Below, piece after piece: positions 26,353 to 34,454 of a DNA stretch of 38,591 nt. This DNA comes from a bacterium (GTDB lineage Bacteria; Desulfobacterota; S145-22). The notes beneath the pieces were generated by a model, which searched no databases, had not been told where the DNA came from, and worked only from the letters and a program-made list of their open reading frames with translations. The DNA is taken from positions 1 to 38,591 of the forward strand of contig JAOZMY010000011.1 of assembly GCA_029934085.1 (NCBI GenBank), in the 5' to 3' direction. Every line of letters begins with the position of its first letter. Position 1 is the stretch's first letter. A program made the position numbers and the translations under genes.

Positions 26353-27362
26353 AAATCGCGAGAAGGAGAAAAAGGGCTTTTCGGCATGCGCTCCCACCGC
26401 CGGAGGGGCTTACTTTGGAGGAAATGTGCCAACGAAAACTTCATCACGGGATTGGCGGTAGATTCAGGAACCCCTGGCAACCCCTCGACCCGAGAACCCT
26501 TGCCAAGGTTATCCGATGGAAGCTCGAAAAAGGGTCATATCGGCACCTTCCCAAAGGCAAGCCACCCCCCGTTACCCAGGTAAATCTTCAAAGGATTTTT
26601 AACGGGAACGTGACGGTCACTTATCTGGGTCACGCCACTCTCCTCATCCAAATGGGCGGGATCGTTCTCATCACCGACCCAGTTTTATCCAACCTCTCCC
26701 CCTACCTGAAACGAAAGACCCGCCTTCCGCTATCCCGCCAGATCCTTAAAGAGATCACACATATCGTTCTCATCTCCCACAACCACTATGACCACTTCAG
26801 CCTACGGGCCGCCCGTCTTTTCAGGCGAAAGCTCTTCATTACACCCCAGGGATTCAAGCGCTATTTCCACAGCAGAAATGCCGGTCCCCCCATCTGTCTC
26901 GACTGGTTTGATCATACCACCTACGAATCCCTCAAGATCACCTTCCTTCCCACCCAGCACTGGTCACGCCGGACCCTCTGGGACACGAACCTCACCCTTT
27001 GGGGTGGATTCCTGCTCGAAAGCCCTGCTGGCAGCGTCTATTTCGGGGGCGATTCCGGCTATTTCTCAGGGTTTAAGGAACTCGGCACCCGTTTCAAAAT
27101 CGATGTGGCCATCCTCCCTATCGGGGCCTTTGCCCCCCGGTGGCTCATGAAGCCCGTTCACCTTTCCCCATACGAGGCTGTGAAGGCCGCTGTCGATTTG
27201 AAGGCCTCTGTCATGATTCCTTGTCACTGGGGCACCTACCAAATCTCCGATGAGCCCATCTCCCTCCCGATCCAACTCTTGGAAAGGATAAAAAACGATG
27301 TCAAACCCCCCATCGACATCGTTCCCCTCAAGCCGGGCGAAACGTTCTCCTTGGAGAAATAA
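26349..27362 (+). CDS. Metallo-beta-lactamase-fold hydrolase, UlaG/NAPE-PLD-like
   Basis: A 337-residue hydrolase. The metal motif HxHxDH is H144-N-H146-Y-D148-H149 in LISHNHYDHFS, with later ligands probably in FLPTQHWSRRT, FGGDSGYFSGF and IPCHWGTYQ. The N-terminal GHATLLIQMGGIVLITDPVLS and the layout resemble the lipid phospholipase D-type or UlaG-like branch of the fold. The substrate is unknown. It overlaps addB by 4 bp (ATGA), which suggests co-expression but not necessarily shared function. Confidence 0.82.
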   Translation: MKIARRRKRAFRHALPPPEGLTLEEMCQRKLHHGIGGRFRNPWQPLDPRTLAKVIRWKLEKGSYRHLPKGKPPPVTQVNLQRIFNGNVTVTYLGHATLLIQMGGIVLITDPVLSNLSPYLKRKTRLPLSRQILKEITHIVLISHNHYDHFSLRAARLFRRKLFITPQGFKRYFHSRNAGPPICLDWFDHTTYESLKITFLPTQHWSRRTLWDTNLTLWGGFLLESPAGSVYFGGDSGYFSGFKELGTRFKIDVAILPIGAFAPRWLMKPVHLSPYEAVKAAVDLKASVMIPCHWGTYQISDEPISLPIQLLERIKNDVKPPIDIVPLKPGETFSLEK

Positions 27363-27438
27363 TAGATCTTTGATAAATTGATACTACCCGTTCAAACAGG
27401 CAACGGGGTCAGGAAAATATTTTAAGGAATTGGATTCC

Positions 27439-28098
27439 ATGAGCAAAACCCAGGCACATGTAGAGAAGGTCCTCTTCAAAAGCACCGACGGGCTGACCCT
27501 GTCGGGAGATATCCACCGCCCGGATAGCCCTCCTCGGGGAACCGCGATCATCGCCCACCCCCATCCCCTCTACGGTGGGAACAAGGATAATAATGTGGTG
27601 GAAACGCTCTGGCGCGCCCTTCCGGAAGACGGCTTCCTCACCTTCCGTTTCAATTTCCGGGGAGTCGGGGCCAGCGAAGGAGGTTTCGAGGAGGGAATCG
27701 GGGAAACCCACGATTTAAAGGGTGCCGTGCAATTCCTCAAGGATACGGGATACGCCAATCTCCCCTGCTTCCTCACCGGGTATTCCTTCGGCGCTTATGT
27801 CATTCACCTTTTGGATACGCTACCAAATTCCGTCAAGGGAATCATCATGGTCTCCCCACCCGTTTCCATGAGCGTATTCGAGGCAAACCGTTTCAAGGCC
27901 TGTCCGACCCTATTCGTCACAGGAGATCGTGACCTCTTCTGCCGCGTCGAGTATCTGGAAAAACTGGTGAACCACTTGAAGGGAGACATCTCTCTGAAGG
28001 TCATCCCTGGCATTGATCACTTCTGGTTTGGAAAGGAAAAGACCCTGGTGGATACCATCCGGCCCTGGATAGAGTCCTGTCTCAAAGGGGCTTCTTAG
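27439..28098 (+). CDS. Alpha/beta hydrolase (dienelactone hydrolase-like or lipase-like)
   Basis: A 219-residue serine hydrolase. The nucleophile elbow is GYSFG with S116; the acid and base are probably D in GDRDLFCR and H in GIDHFWFG. The N-terminal HPHPLYGGNKDNNVVETL and RFNFRGVGASEG are family hallmarks of a common, mostly uncharacterised bacterial group. The ATG with AAGGAA 9 bp upstream is preferred to a TTG three codons earlier. It follows the preceding hydrolase by 76 bp and its last 17 bp overlap the opposite-strand kinase gene. Confidence 0.82.
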   Translation: MSKTQAHVEKVLFKSTDGLTLSGDIHRPDSPPRGTAIIAHPHPLYGGNKDNNVVETLWRALPEDGFLTFRFNFRGVGASEGGFEEGIGETHDLKGAVQFLKDTGYANLPCFLTGYSFGAYVIHLLDTLPNSVKGIIMVSPPVSMSVFEANRFKACPTLFVTGDRDLFCRVEYLEKLVNHLKGDISLKVIPGIDHFWFGKEKTLVDTIRPWIESCLKGAS

Positions 28099-28951
28099 CC
28101 CCACCTAAGAGTCGCTGCAGGAACCATCCTAAGCGGTATCTTCGTTCATATCTATCGAATCCCTCGATATATTCCTTCAATAAGGGGCGAATCTCAGGAA
28201 ATACCTTGCAATAGGCAGCAGCAAACCTGAGGCGCGTCATCGGCCTCCGCCAGGCCGAATTTTCAGGAAGCCACTTGAGAAGGGAGCGGTCCAGCCGCCG
28301 GAGCTGACGCATGCGTTCCTCAGGAGACAGGAAATTCTTTTGAAACGCTTTGTCGAAATCGATGATGGATACCTCCAGGCCATCCTCTTTTGTGACAACC
28401 ATGATGTTCTGGATGTTGAGATCCGCGTGGCCGATGCCGTTCTCATGCATCTTCGTGACGGCCTTAACCGTTTTTTCGATGATTTCTCTTGCCGGCGGGA
28501 ATATCGTCATATAGGCGTGAAGGGTCTTCGCGTCCTCCATGCGGCGGCTGATCCAGAATCCTCTGGACCCCAACATCGTCTCTCGATAGGCAATCCCCAC
28601 CGGTTTTAGACGGGTTATCCCAGCTTCCCGTGCCCGCTCCGTAATCGTAAGCTCGTTGAGAAAACGCTCAGGTGAAAGAAAGCGGTCTCCCAAGACTCCT
28701 CCGAAGACCCCTCCATGCCGATAGCCCCGAATAACGACTTTTCCCAACCCCGTCGTGTCCGCGTAAAAGATGCCCCCCCGTCCTCCAGACTCAGAGGTCA
28801 AACCATCCACCGCCCGACCCTTCAAAATCGCCAGGAGGAGATCCCGAAGCTCCCCCGACCCCAGAACCTCGTTTTCCCTCATTACGAGTTTCATATCCGG
28901 AAAAATTTTTATCACATACCCCTTTGGCAGGGGAGAATCCTCCCTCAACAT
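28082..28951 (-). CDS. Lipopolysaccharide kinase of the KdkA/WaaP family
   Basis: A 289-residue protein of the Kdo/WaaP kinase fold, which phosphorylates sugars of the LPS inner core. The catalytic loop is H175-A-D177-L-N179 in [14 protein letters not shown] and the metal-binding DFD is IIDFDKAFQ (197-205). A glycine-rich region YRHGGVFGG precedes these. The ATG has no ribosome site, but the promoter at 28958-28986 places transcription start at the ATG. No other LPS gene is in the window. Another serine/threonine-type kinase is possible, but the HADLN...DFD pattern favours the KdkA group. Confidence 0.8.
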   Translation of the reverse strand: MLREDSPLPKGYVIKIFPDMKLVMRENEVLGSGELRDLLLAILKGRAVDGLTSESGGRGGIFYADTTGLGKVVIRGYRHGGVFGGVLGDRFLSPERFLNELTITERAREAGITRLKPVGIAYRETMLGSRGFWISRRMEDAKTLHAYMTIFPPAREIIEKTVKAVTKMHENGIGHADLNIQNIMVVTKEDGLEVSIIDFDKAFQKNFLSPEERMRQLRRLDRSLLKWLPENSAWRRPMTRLRFAAAYCKVFPEIRPLLKEYIEGFDRYERRYRLGWFLQRLLGGAKKPL

Positions 28952-28957
28952 ACAAAC

Positions 28958-28986
28958 AACGTATCAAAGGGTGCGTGGCGGGTCAA
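28958..28986 (-). promoter_or_regulatory. Predicted promoter of the LPS kinase gene, leaderless geometry
   Basis: On the minus strand TTGACC (28981-28986), 17 bp and TACGTT (28958-28963) are followed by six bases and then the ATG (28951). The geometry is the same as before addA. The -10 box is a weak match. Confidence 0.4.
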
Positions 28987-29016
28987 TCTCCCGCAGAAAC
29001 GCAACGTTTTTGCCTC

Positions 29017-29044
29017 TTGACATTTTTTCAAGAAAAATTATATT
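29017..29044 (+). promoter_or_regulatory. Predicted promoter of the FmdB-type gene
   Basis: A perfect TTGACA (29017-29022) with TATATT after 16 bp (29039-29044) or TATTAA after 18 bp (29041-29046). These are the same hexamers and spacings as the feo promoter. The gene starts 34 bp later behind AGAAGGAGG. Confidence 0.65.
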
Positions 29045-29078
29045 AAAAACGCCGAGAGGTTTTAAGAAGGAGGGTGTC

Positions 29079-29354
29079 ATGCCGATCTACGAATATCATT
29101 GTGTGGACTGCGGTAAGGATTTCGAATTTATGCAGAAATTTTCCGATCCACCCAAAACGGTTTGCCCCGATTGCGGCGGGGAGCTCAAAAAGTTAATTTC
29201 TCAGTGCACATTTCATCTGAAAGGAACGGGATGGTACGCTACGGACTACGCAAACAAGAGCTCTTCCGGTTCTTCGGGTAAAAGCCACCACAAAACCTCC
29301 GAACCGAAAACGGAGAAAAAGGAAAAAACCGAATCAAAATCTGACTCCGCCTAA
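29079..29354 (+). CDS. FmdB-family zinc-ribbon protein
   Basis: A 91-residue protein beginning [17 protein letters not shown], the canonical FmdB start. Two CxxC pairs (C8/C11 and C29/C32) form the zinc ribbon. The C-terminal half after residue 55 is a low-complexity serine and lysine/glutamate-rich tail. FmdB proteins are thought to be regulatory but are poorly understood. The gene has its own promoter, a strong AGAAGGAGG ribosome site and a perfect terminator, so it is a one-gene unit likely to be well expressed. Confidence 0.88.
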   Translation: MPIYEYHCVDCGKDFEFMQKFSDPPKTVCPDCGGELKKLISQCTFHLKGTGWYATDYANKSSSGSSGKSHHKTSEPKTEKKEKTESKSDSA

Positions 29355-29394
29355 TTCTTCACCCCCCCGCTGAAGGGGATAAGGATTCCGCTGT

Positions 29395-29435
29395 CACCTT
29401 GAACGTTGCGACGCACGTTCAAGGTGTCTTTTTTT
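29395..29435 (+). terminator. Intrinsic terminator after the FmdB-type gene
   Basis: CACCTTGAACGT (29395-29406) and its exact complement ACGTTCAAGGTG (29415-29426) form a 12 bp stem with an 8 nt loop. The run TCTTTTTTT (29427-29435) follows. It is directional for the plus strand; read from the minus strand it has no U run. Confidence 0.92.
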
Positions 29436-29515
29436 GCCCGCGGCGTTGGCGTCCTCCGGCAACATGACCTGTGCCATCTCCACGCTCGATTCTGAAACAC
29501 GTTTTCCTTCCATTT

Positions 29516-31075
29516 CTATCTTTTTCCTTCTCTCACCCTTGCATACGCGGCCCATCCCCCGAGGAGAAGGACGATGAGTCCGCAAAAAACCAAGAAAAAA
29601 TCGCCATATTTCGCGTAAACGGTCATTTCCCCACTTCTCAAACGGACGACGGCCCTTAGAAACCCCTCGGAATCGAGGGGAATCCGCACCGGGATTCGCC
29701 CCAGCGGCGTTACAATGGCCGACACTCCCGTCCCCGTGGCACGCACAAGATAGATACGATCCTCCACCGCCCGATAGGCACTCAAGCGCAGATGCTGATA
29801 GGGACCGGAAGAACGTCCGAACCACCCGTCGTTGGTCAGGTTGATGAGTAGAACCGAGCCCTTTTGAACCAGCTCACGGGAGATTTCGGGGAAGATCCCT
29901 TCGAAACAGATCGTCGTACCCAGGGGTCCCACATCCGACTCGAGGGGATTAAGCATCTTTCCCGGTGTGAAATCCTCCTCCGCCCCCACGATGTTCTTGA
30001 TGAAGGGAAGCAGTCGCCTCAGCGGCACATATTCTCCAAACGGAACGAGCCTCGTCTTGTCGTAGCGGCCCACGATGTCCCCCGTGGACGAAACGAGGTA
30101 GGCGCTGTTGTGATAGGTTGTTTTCCTTACCTCCAACTGATATGAGAGGGCACCAAAAACAAGATCGAAATGCCCTTTCCGGGCCAGGTCGAGAATCTTT
30201 TTCGTCAGTCTCGGCTCTTCATGGAGATAAAAGGTCACCGAGGCCTCGGGCCATACGATCAGCTCTGGCTGAAAGCCTTTGGCCGCCCGCCCCGACATTT
30301 CGAGATAGCGGTTCAAACCTTTGATTCTCCAGGATGGCTTCCACTTGTTCGACTGATCGATATCCGGCTGAATGACACAAACCTTGGCCTTTTCCCACTT
30401 GGCAATCTGTCGCCGGATCGCTTCAATTCGCGTGGTGCCATAACGCTGACATGCAAACAGAATCACAACGATCAAAAGAACATCACGCACGATCATAAGG
30501 TTACGATTCTTACGCAGATCCCGAATCGCAAGATAGAGGAGAAAATTGACCATATAGATGACGAATTCCAGTCCAGGGACACCCACTACATCCACTATTT
30601 GCGCAAGGGATAGATGCGGAGGGAGGGCCATCTCCAACCCTCCCCACGGGAAACGAATCAGGGGAATCCCCTTCACATAATCGATCAAAACGGCAACAAA
30701 AGGGAACAACCAAAGGAGCCTAATCTTCCTAAGAAAGGTAAAGGCCAGCCCGGTAAGTCCCCAATAGAGCGAAATAAAGAAGATCCCCGCCAAGGTCAGG
30801 GCCGAGGCACCCCAGACCGGCAACCCCCCATACCGATGAACGGAGACATAGATCCAATACATGGTCGTTGCCACATGCACAATCCCGAACGAAAAACCGA
30901 CCAAGAAGGCGACCCTGTAACCATCCTCTTTCTCAAGAGCAATAAACAGGGGCACCAAGGCGACCCAAACCAGCGCATAGTAGGTAAAAGGCGGGAAAGA
31001 TAGAGTTAACATACCTCCCGCCATGAGGATCATAAGGGCCGTGGGCAAATACCGCTGAAACCGGCTTGAACGCAT
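29516..31075 (-). CDS. lnt: Apolipoprotein N-acyltransferase
   Basis: Completes triacylation of lipoproteins before Lol sorting. The 519-residue protein (E. coli 512) has at least seven hydrophobic segments. These are followed by a periplasmic nitrilase domain (about 230-480) with catalytic E277 (VWPEASVTFY), K340 (YDKTRLVPFGEY) and C390 (TTICFEGIFP), and a final helix near 490-510. The ATG giving MRSSRFQRYLP is preferred from homology; it lacks a ribosome site, and an in-frame GTG at 31132 would add 19 residues. A TACAAC box lies six bases before the ATG. It is divergent from the sensor kinase gene. Confidence 0.93.
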   Translation of the reverse strand: MRSSRFQRYLPTALMILMAGGMLTLSFPPFTYYALVWVALVPLFIALEKEDGYRVAFLVGFSFGIVHVATTMYWIYVSVHRYGGLPVWGASALTLAGIFFISLYWGLTGLAFTFLRKIRLLWLFPFVAVLIDYVKGIPLIRFPWGGLEMALPPHLSLAQIVDVVGVPGLEFVIYMVNFLLYLAIRDLRKNRNLMIVRDVLLIVVILFACQRYGTTRIEAIRRQIAKWEKAKVCVIQPDIDQSNKWKPSWRIKGLNRYLEMSGRAAKGFQPELIVWPEASVTFYLHEEPRLTKKILDLARKGHFDLVFGALSYQLEVRKTTYHNSAYLVSSTGDIVGRYDKTRLVPFGEYVPLRRLLPFIKNIVGAEEDFTPGKMLNPLESDVGPLGTTICFEGIFPEISRELVQKGSVLLINLTNDGWFGRSSGPYQHLRLSAYRAVEDRIYLVRATGTGVSAIVTPLGRIPVRIPLDSEGFLRAVVRLRSGEMTVYAKYGDFFLVFCGLIVLLLGGWAAYARVREGKR

Positions 31076-31116
31076 GGGAACGTTGTAGCACAAATACCCC
31101 TTCAAAAAAATACTGC

Positions 31117-31145
31117 TTGACACCTTGCCCACCCCCCATTAAAAA
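31117..31145 (+). promoter_or_regulatory. Predicted promoter of the sensor kinase operon
   Basis: A perfect TTGACA (31117-31122), 17 bp and TAAAAA (31140-31145) lie about 50 bp upstream of the sensor kinase TTG start. All genes from here to the window end are on the same strand with short gaps, so this may be the main promoter of the kinase-regulator-LUD-pur unit. Confidence 0.6.
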
Positions 31146-31197
31146 TAGAGATGTAAGTTCCAACATCGTAAAGGCTCCTTCGTAAAGAGGAGGTATT

Positions 31198-33366
31198 TTG
31201 AACAAACCTTCCACCGAACCCATATCGTCTCAGCCCAGCGAAAAATTAAGAAAACGGAGCGGCTCAAAAAAACGGTTCCCGAGGTCCCTCAAATACTTTT
31301 TTACCCTCGGTCTCAGCCTCGCGATCCTCGGATACCTGGGAAACTCCATCTTCACCGCGGAGAAGGAACGGGTCATCCAGCAACATCTCCTTCAGGCCCA
31401 GCTCATTGCCCACCTGGGATCGACCACTATTGCCTACGCGTTTGACGAAATCCGTAACAGCCAACAGCTCATCACCTCATATCTCGAGCACAAACCCTAT
31501 TGGAAGCTTCGGGACATCAAGCCTCTCCTCTCTTCGTTCATAAAGACAAATCACGGGTTAACCAAATGGGCGGGGCTCTCCAGCCTCGACGGGAAAATAA
31601 TCACACACTACCCCAGGGATTCAATTCCCCCCGTCAACATCAAAGAAATCTTCGCTAACCTCCCCGATGAGGTGAAGAACGCCCCAGTAACGGAGTTCCT
31701 CTTCGAAAACCAGCTCGTCCTTTTCGCGCAGGAAATCAAAAAATCTGAAAAAACCCGTTACATCTTCTGGTGCATCGGTTCTTTCGAGGGATTTCTCCAC
31801 CAGTTCCTCTCAGCTTACCGCGAGTTTTACTGTCGCCATCTCTGGCTGGTTTTCAAAGAAGGGGAAAAGCAAAAAACACTCTATATGGGATCCGACTTCA
31901 AGCCCCAGGGTCTTGAAACCAACTTTCATCTCCCATTCGAACGCAAAGAAATCGTATTCAAGGGTGAACGCCTCCTGGCCGGCGCCCATCCCTTCAAGTT
32001 CGGGAAATGGCAGGGATGGTTTGTCGTGGGTATCCCTCGGAACCGCATCGAGGTGCAGTTGGCGGAGTTTAGATACAAGGGGATGCTTCTCACGGGGTTC
32101 TTCATTATCTTTTTCTCCATCTTCCTTTATACCTACTTCAAAAACCGCAGCCGCCGCATCGTGGCGGAACAGACGGCGAACATCAGCCGCGAAATCATCA
32201 TCTCCAAACAGCAACTGGAGTCCTATATCGAAAACGCCACGGACGGGATCCTAAGAAACGACCTGGATGGGAAAATCCGCTATGTGAATCCCGCCTTTAC
32301 CCGTATCTTCGGGTGGGAGGCCCACGAGGTCATCGGGAAAAACATCCTCGACCTCTTTCCGGAGGACAGGGATCGTCTCGTAAAGGTCATGGAAACCATC
32401 AAGGCAAAGAAATCCTTCCCGCCCTACGAGACCCGCAGACGCCGGAAGGACGGACAGGTCATCGATCTCTACGTCTCCGCCTCCCCTATTCTGAACAGCA
32501 AAGGCGATGTCATCGCCATCACCGCCGTCTATCGGGATCACACCCGTCTGAAGCGCCTGGAAGACCGGCTTTATCAATCGGAAAAGATGGCCGCCATCGG
32601 CCAACTCGTCGCACAGATCGCCCACGAGATCAACAATCCCCTCTCCACCCTTCAGTTTTCTCTGCAGCTCCTTCGCCGGATGGGACCCAAAGACGAGGAG
32701 TTCATCGAAGAGATCGACGACATGGAGGAAGAGATCAAGCGAATCGCCCGAATCGTGGATCAGCTCCTCTCCTTTTCGCGGCCCCAGTCGAAACGGAAAC
32801 GCCAGGCCTCCCTCAAACGTGTCCTGAGGAACAAAATGATTCAACTCCTCTTCAAGAACCTGAGGGAACGGGGGGTAGAGGTTGAAGTCAACCTCGTCGA
32901 TCCCCTACCAATGGTTCGAGTCTATTCCGATCAGATGCTCCAAGTCTTTATAAACCTCATAAAAAATGCCGCGGACTCCATCAAGGAAAAGGGCAAGATC
33001 ACCATCGTGGCGGAGACCAAGGTGTTAGACATGGACACCATGTATCAGCTCCCCTCACGGGGACAGCAGGCGAGTCATCCCATCGGAAGAGTCGTGGAAA
33101 TCACCATTTCGGATACAGGAGAGGGAATCCCTCCCGAAAACCTCCCCCATATCTTCGAACCCTTTTTCACCTCCAAAGGCCCTGAGGGCACGGGCCTTGG
33201 ATTGTCTGTCGTTCACAGTATCATCAGCCGCTCAAACGGAACCATCGAGGTGGAGAGCGCCCCGGGAAAGGGCACCACGTTTACGATCATCCTCCCGGCC
33301 ATCGAACCCAAGCAGAAGCGTGACAAGCAGGGGGAAAATATGTTAAAAGAAAGTGGGGAAAGGTAA
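31198..33366 (+). CDS. Membrane sensor histidine kinase with PAS domain
   Basis: A 722-residue two-component sensor. It has a first membrane helix (about 33-52), an extracytoplasmic sensor region (about 53-295), a second helix (about 296-315), a PAS domain (about 342-455, ENATDGILRNDLDGKIRYVNPAF), a HisKA dimer domain with the phospho-acceptor H476 in IAHEINNPLSTLQ, and an HATPase domain with N box FINLIKNAADSI, G1 box ISDTGEGIPP and G2 box GPEGTGLGLSVV. The start is a TTG with AGAGGAGG directly upstream; no ATG fits. The ligand is unknown. The next gene, a response regulator, is its probable partner. Confidence 0.9.
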   Translation: MNKPSTEPISSQPSEKLRKRSGSKKRFPRSLKYFFTLGLSLAILGYLGNSIFTAEKERVIQQHLLQAQLIAHLGSTTIAYAFDEIRNSQQLITSYLEHKPYWKLRDIKPLLSSFIKTNHGLTKWAGLSSLDGKIITHYPRDSIPPVNIKEIFANLPDEVKNAPVTEFLFENQLVLFAQEIKKSEKTRYIFWCIGSFEGFLHQFLSAYREFYCRHLWLVFKEGEKQKTLYMGSDFKPQGLETNFHLPFERKEIVFKGERLLAGAHPFKFGKWQGWFVVGIPRNRIEVQLAEFRYKGMLLTGFFIIFFSIFLYTYFKNRSRRIVAEQTANISREIIISKQQLESYIENATDGILRNDLDGKIRYVNPAFTRIFGWEAHEVIGKNILDLFPEDRDRLVKVMETIKAKKSFPPYETRRRRKDGQVIDLYVSASPILNSKGDVIAITAVYRDHTRLKRLEDRLYQSEKMAAIGQLVAQIAHEINNPLSTLQFSLQLLRRMGPKDEEFIEEIDDMEEEIKRIARIVDQLLSFSRPQSKRKRQASLKRVLRNKMIQLLFKNLRERGVEVEVNLVDPLPMVRVYSDQMLQVFINLIKNAADSIKEKGKITIVAETKVLDMDTMYQLPSRGQQASHPIGRVVEITISDTGEGIPPENLPHIFEPFFTSKGPEGTGLGLSVVHSIISRSNGTIEVESAPGKGTTFTIILPAIEPKQKRDKQGENMLKESGER

Positions 33367-33382
33367 CAACCAGGGGGGACAC

Positions 33383-33799
33383 GTGCCACGCATTCTCATC
33401 GTCGACGATGAAGTCAAGCTGGTCAAAAAGCTGAGAAAACTTCTCGAAAAAGACGGTTTTGAAATCGAGACCGCCTCCAATGGGAAGGAAGCCCTCAACA
33501 TCATCGAGGCATCGAAACCCTTTGACGTCATCATCTCTGACATCCGAATGGAGGAGATGGACGGCCTCACCTTCCTGAAAGAGGTTCATCAAAAGGGCCT
33601 GGATGTGGGGGTCATCATGATTACCGGCTACGGCGACATGGACACCTTTCTGGAATCTCTCTACTTTGGCGCCTTTGAATACATCAACAAACCGGTTCAC
33701 TACGAAAAGCTTGTTGAAACCATCAACAAACTTCTTCACGATCGAGAACGTCAGTTGAAAAAAAAGAGAAAACATCCCAAATCAAGGAAGGAAAAATGA
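33383..33799 (+). CDS. Single-domain response regulator (CheY-like receiver)
   Basis: A 138-residue receiver domain with no output domain. Acidic pocket D8-D9, phospho-acceptor D53 (SDIRMEEMDG), switch threonine in MITGYGDMD and K in YINKPVHYEKL. A short basic C-terminal tail (RERQLKKKRKHPK) follows. The GTG giving MPRILIVDDE has GGGGGGA just upstream; an earlier in-frame GTG (33353) inside the kinase gene has no ribosome site. It probably receives phosphate from the adjacent kinase and acts by protein contact or in a phosphorelay. Confidence 0.88.
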   Translation: MPRILIVDDEVKLVKKLRKLLEKDGFEIETASNGKEALNIIEASKPFDVIISDIRMEEMDGLTFLKEVHQKGLDVGVIMITGYGDMDTFLESLYFGAFEYINKPVHYEKLVETINKLLHDRERQLKKKRKHPKSRKEK

Positions 33800-34428
33800 T
33801 CGGACCCGTCACAAACGAAAAGCTGGATCAGGTTGTGCGCGCTCTTGAAACCCGGGATTTTGAGGCCCTATGGGTCCCCGACAAGGCCAAGGCACGTGAA
33901 ATTATTCTCGAAAGGATCAAGTCTGACGACAAGGTCGGGGTGGGAGGCTCCATCACGATTCGGGAGTTGGAGGTACTCGACACCCTCAAGGAAAAGGGGC
34001 ACACTGTCTATGACCACTGGATCCCCGACGCCCCCAAGGAAGAGATCACAAAAATCCGTAAGCTTCAGATGCAGTCGGACATCTTCCTCAGCGGGGTCAA
34101 CGCCCTCGTCACGGACGGACGGATCGTCAATATCGACGGAATCGGCAACCGGGTCACCAGTATGATCTTCGGTCCCGACCGGGTCATCCTCGTGGCGGGA
34201 ATCAACAAGATCGTGGAGACGCTGGATGCCGCCTTCTACCGCATCAAGAACGTGGCATCCCCTCCCAACGCGCGCAGGCTCTCTATACCGACGCCCTGTG
34301 CCAAGACGGGAAAGTGCATGGACTGCCGCAGCCCCCAGCGTATCTGCCGGGCCGTAACCATTCTGGAATGGCGCCCCATGCTCACCAAAACCTTGGTCAT
34401 CATCGTCAATGAATCTTTAGGATTCTAA
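33796..34428 (+). CDS. LUD-domain protein with four-cysteine motif (LutC/YkgG-like)
   Basis: A 210-residue LUD (lactate utilisation) domain protein with the core motifs VGVGGSITIRELE, SGVNALVTDGRIVNIDGIGNRV and VILVAGINKIV. Near the C-terminus C168, C174, C177 and C184 (C-x5-C-x2-C-x6-C) could bind a metal or Fe-S cluster. LutC-type proteins act with LutA and LutB in lactate oxidation, but no lutA or lutB is here; this shorter, cysteine-bearing branch is common and uncharacterised. It overlaps the regulator gene by 4 bp (ATGA) and is followed by purH after 26 bp. Confidence 0.83.
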   Translation: MIGPVTNEKLDQVVRALETRDFEALWVPDKAKAREIILERIKSDDKVGVGGSITIRELEVLDTLKEKGHTVYDHWIPDAPKEEITKIRKLQMQSDIFLSGVNALVTDGRIVNIDGIGNRVTSMIFGPDRVILVAGINKIVETLDAAFYRIKNVASPPNARRLSIPTPCAKTGKCMDCRSPQRICRAVTILEWRPMLTKTLVIIVNESLGF

Positions 34429-34454
34429 CCCCAAAAAAGAAAGAGAGGAGTCCC

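Noticed and set aside
29394-29825. 143-codon minus-strand ORF across the terminator and lnt 3' end
   Set aside because: It would read through the fmdB terminator hairpin and overlaps lnt in another frame; composition is not protein-like.
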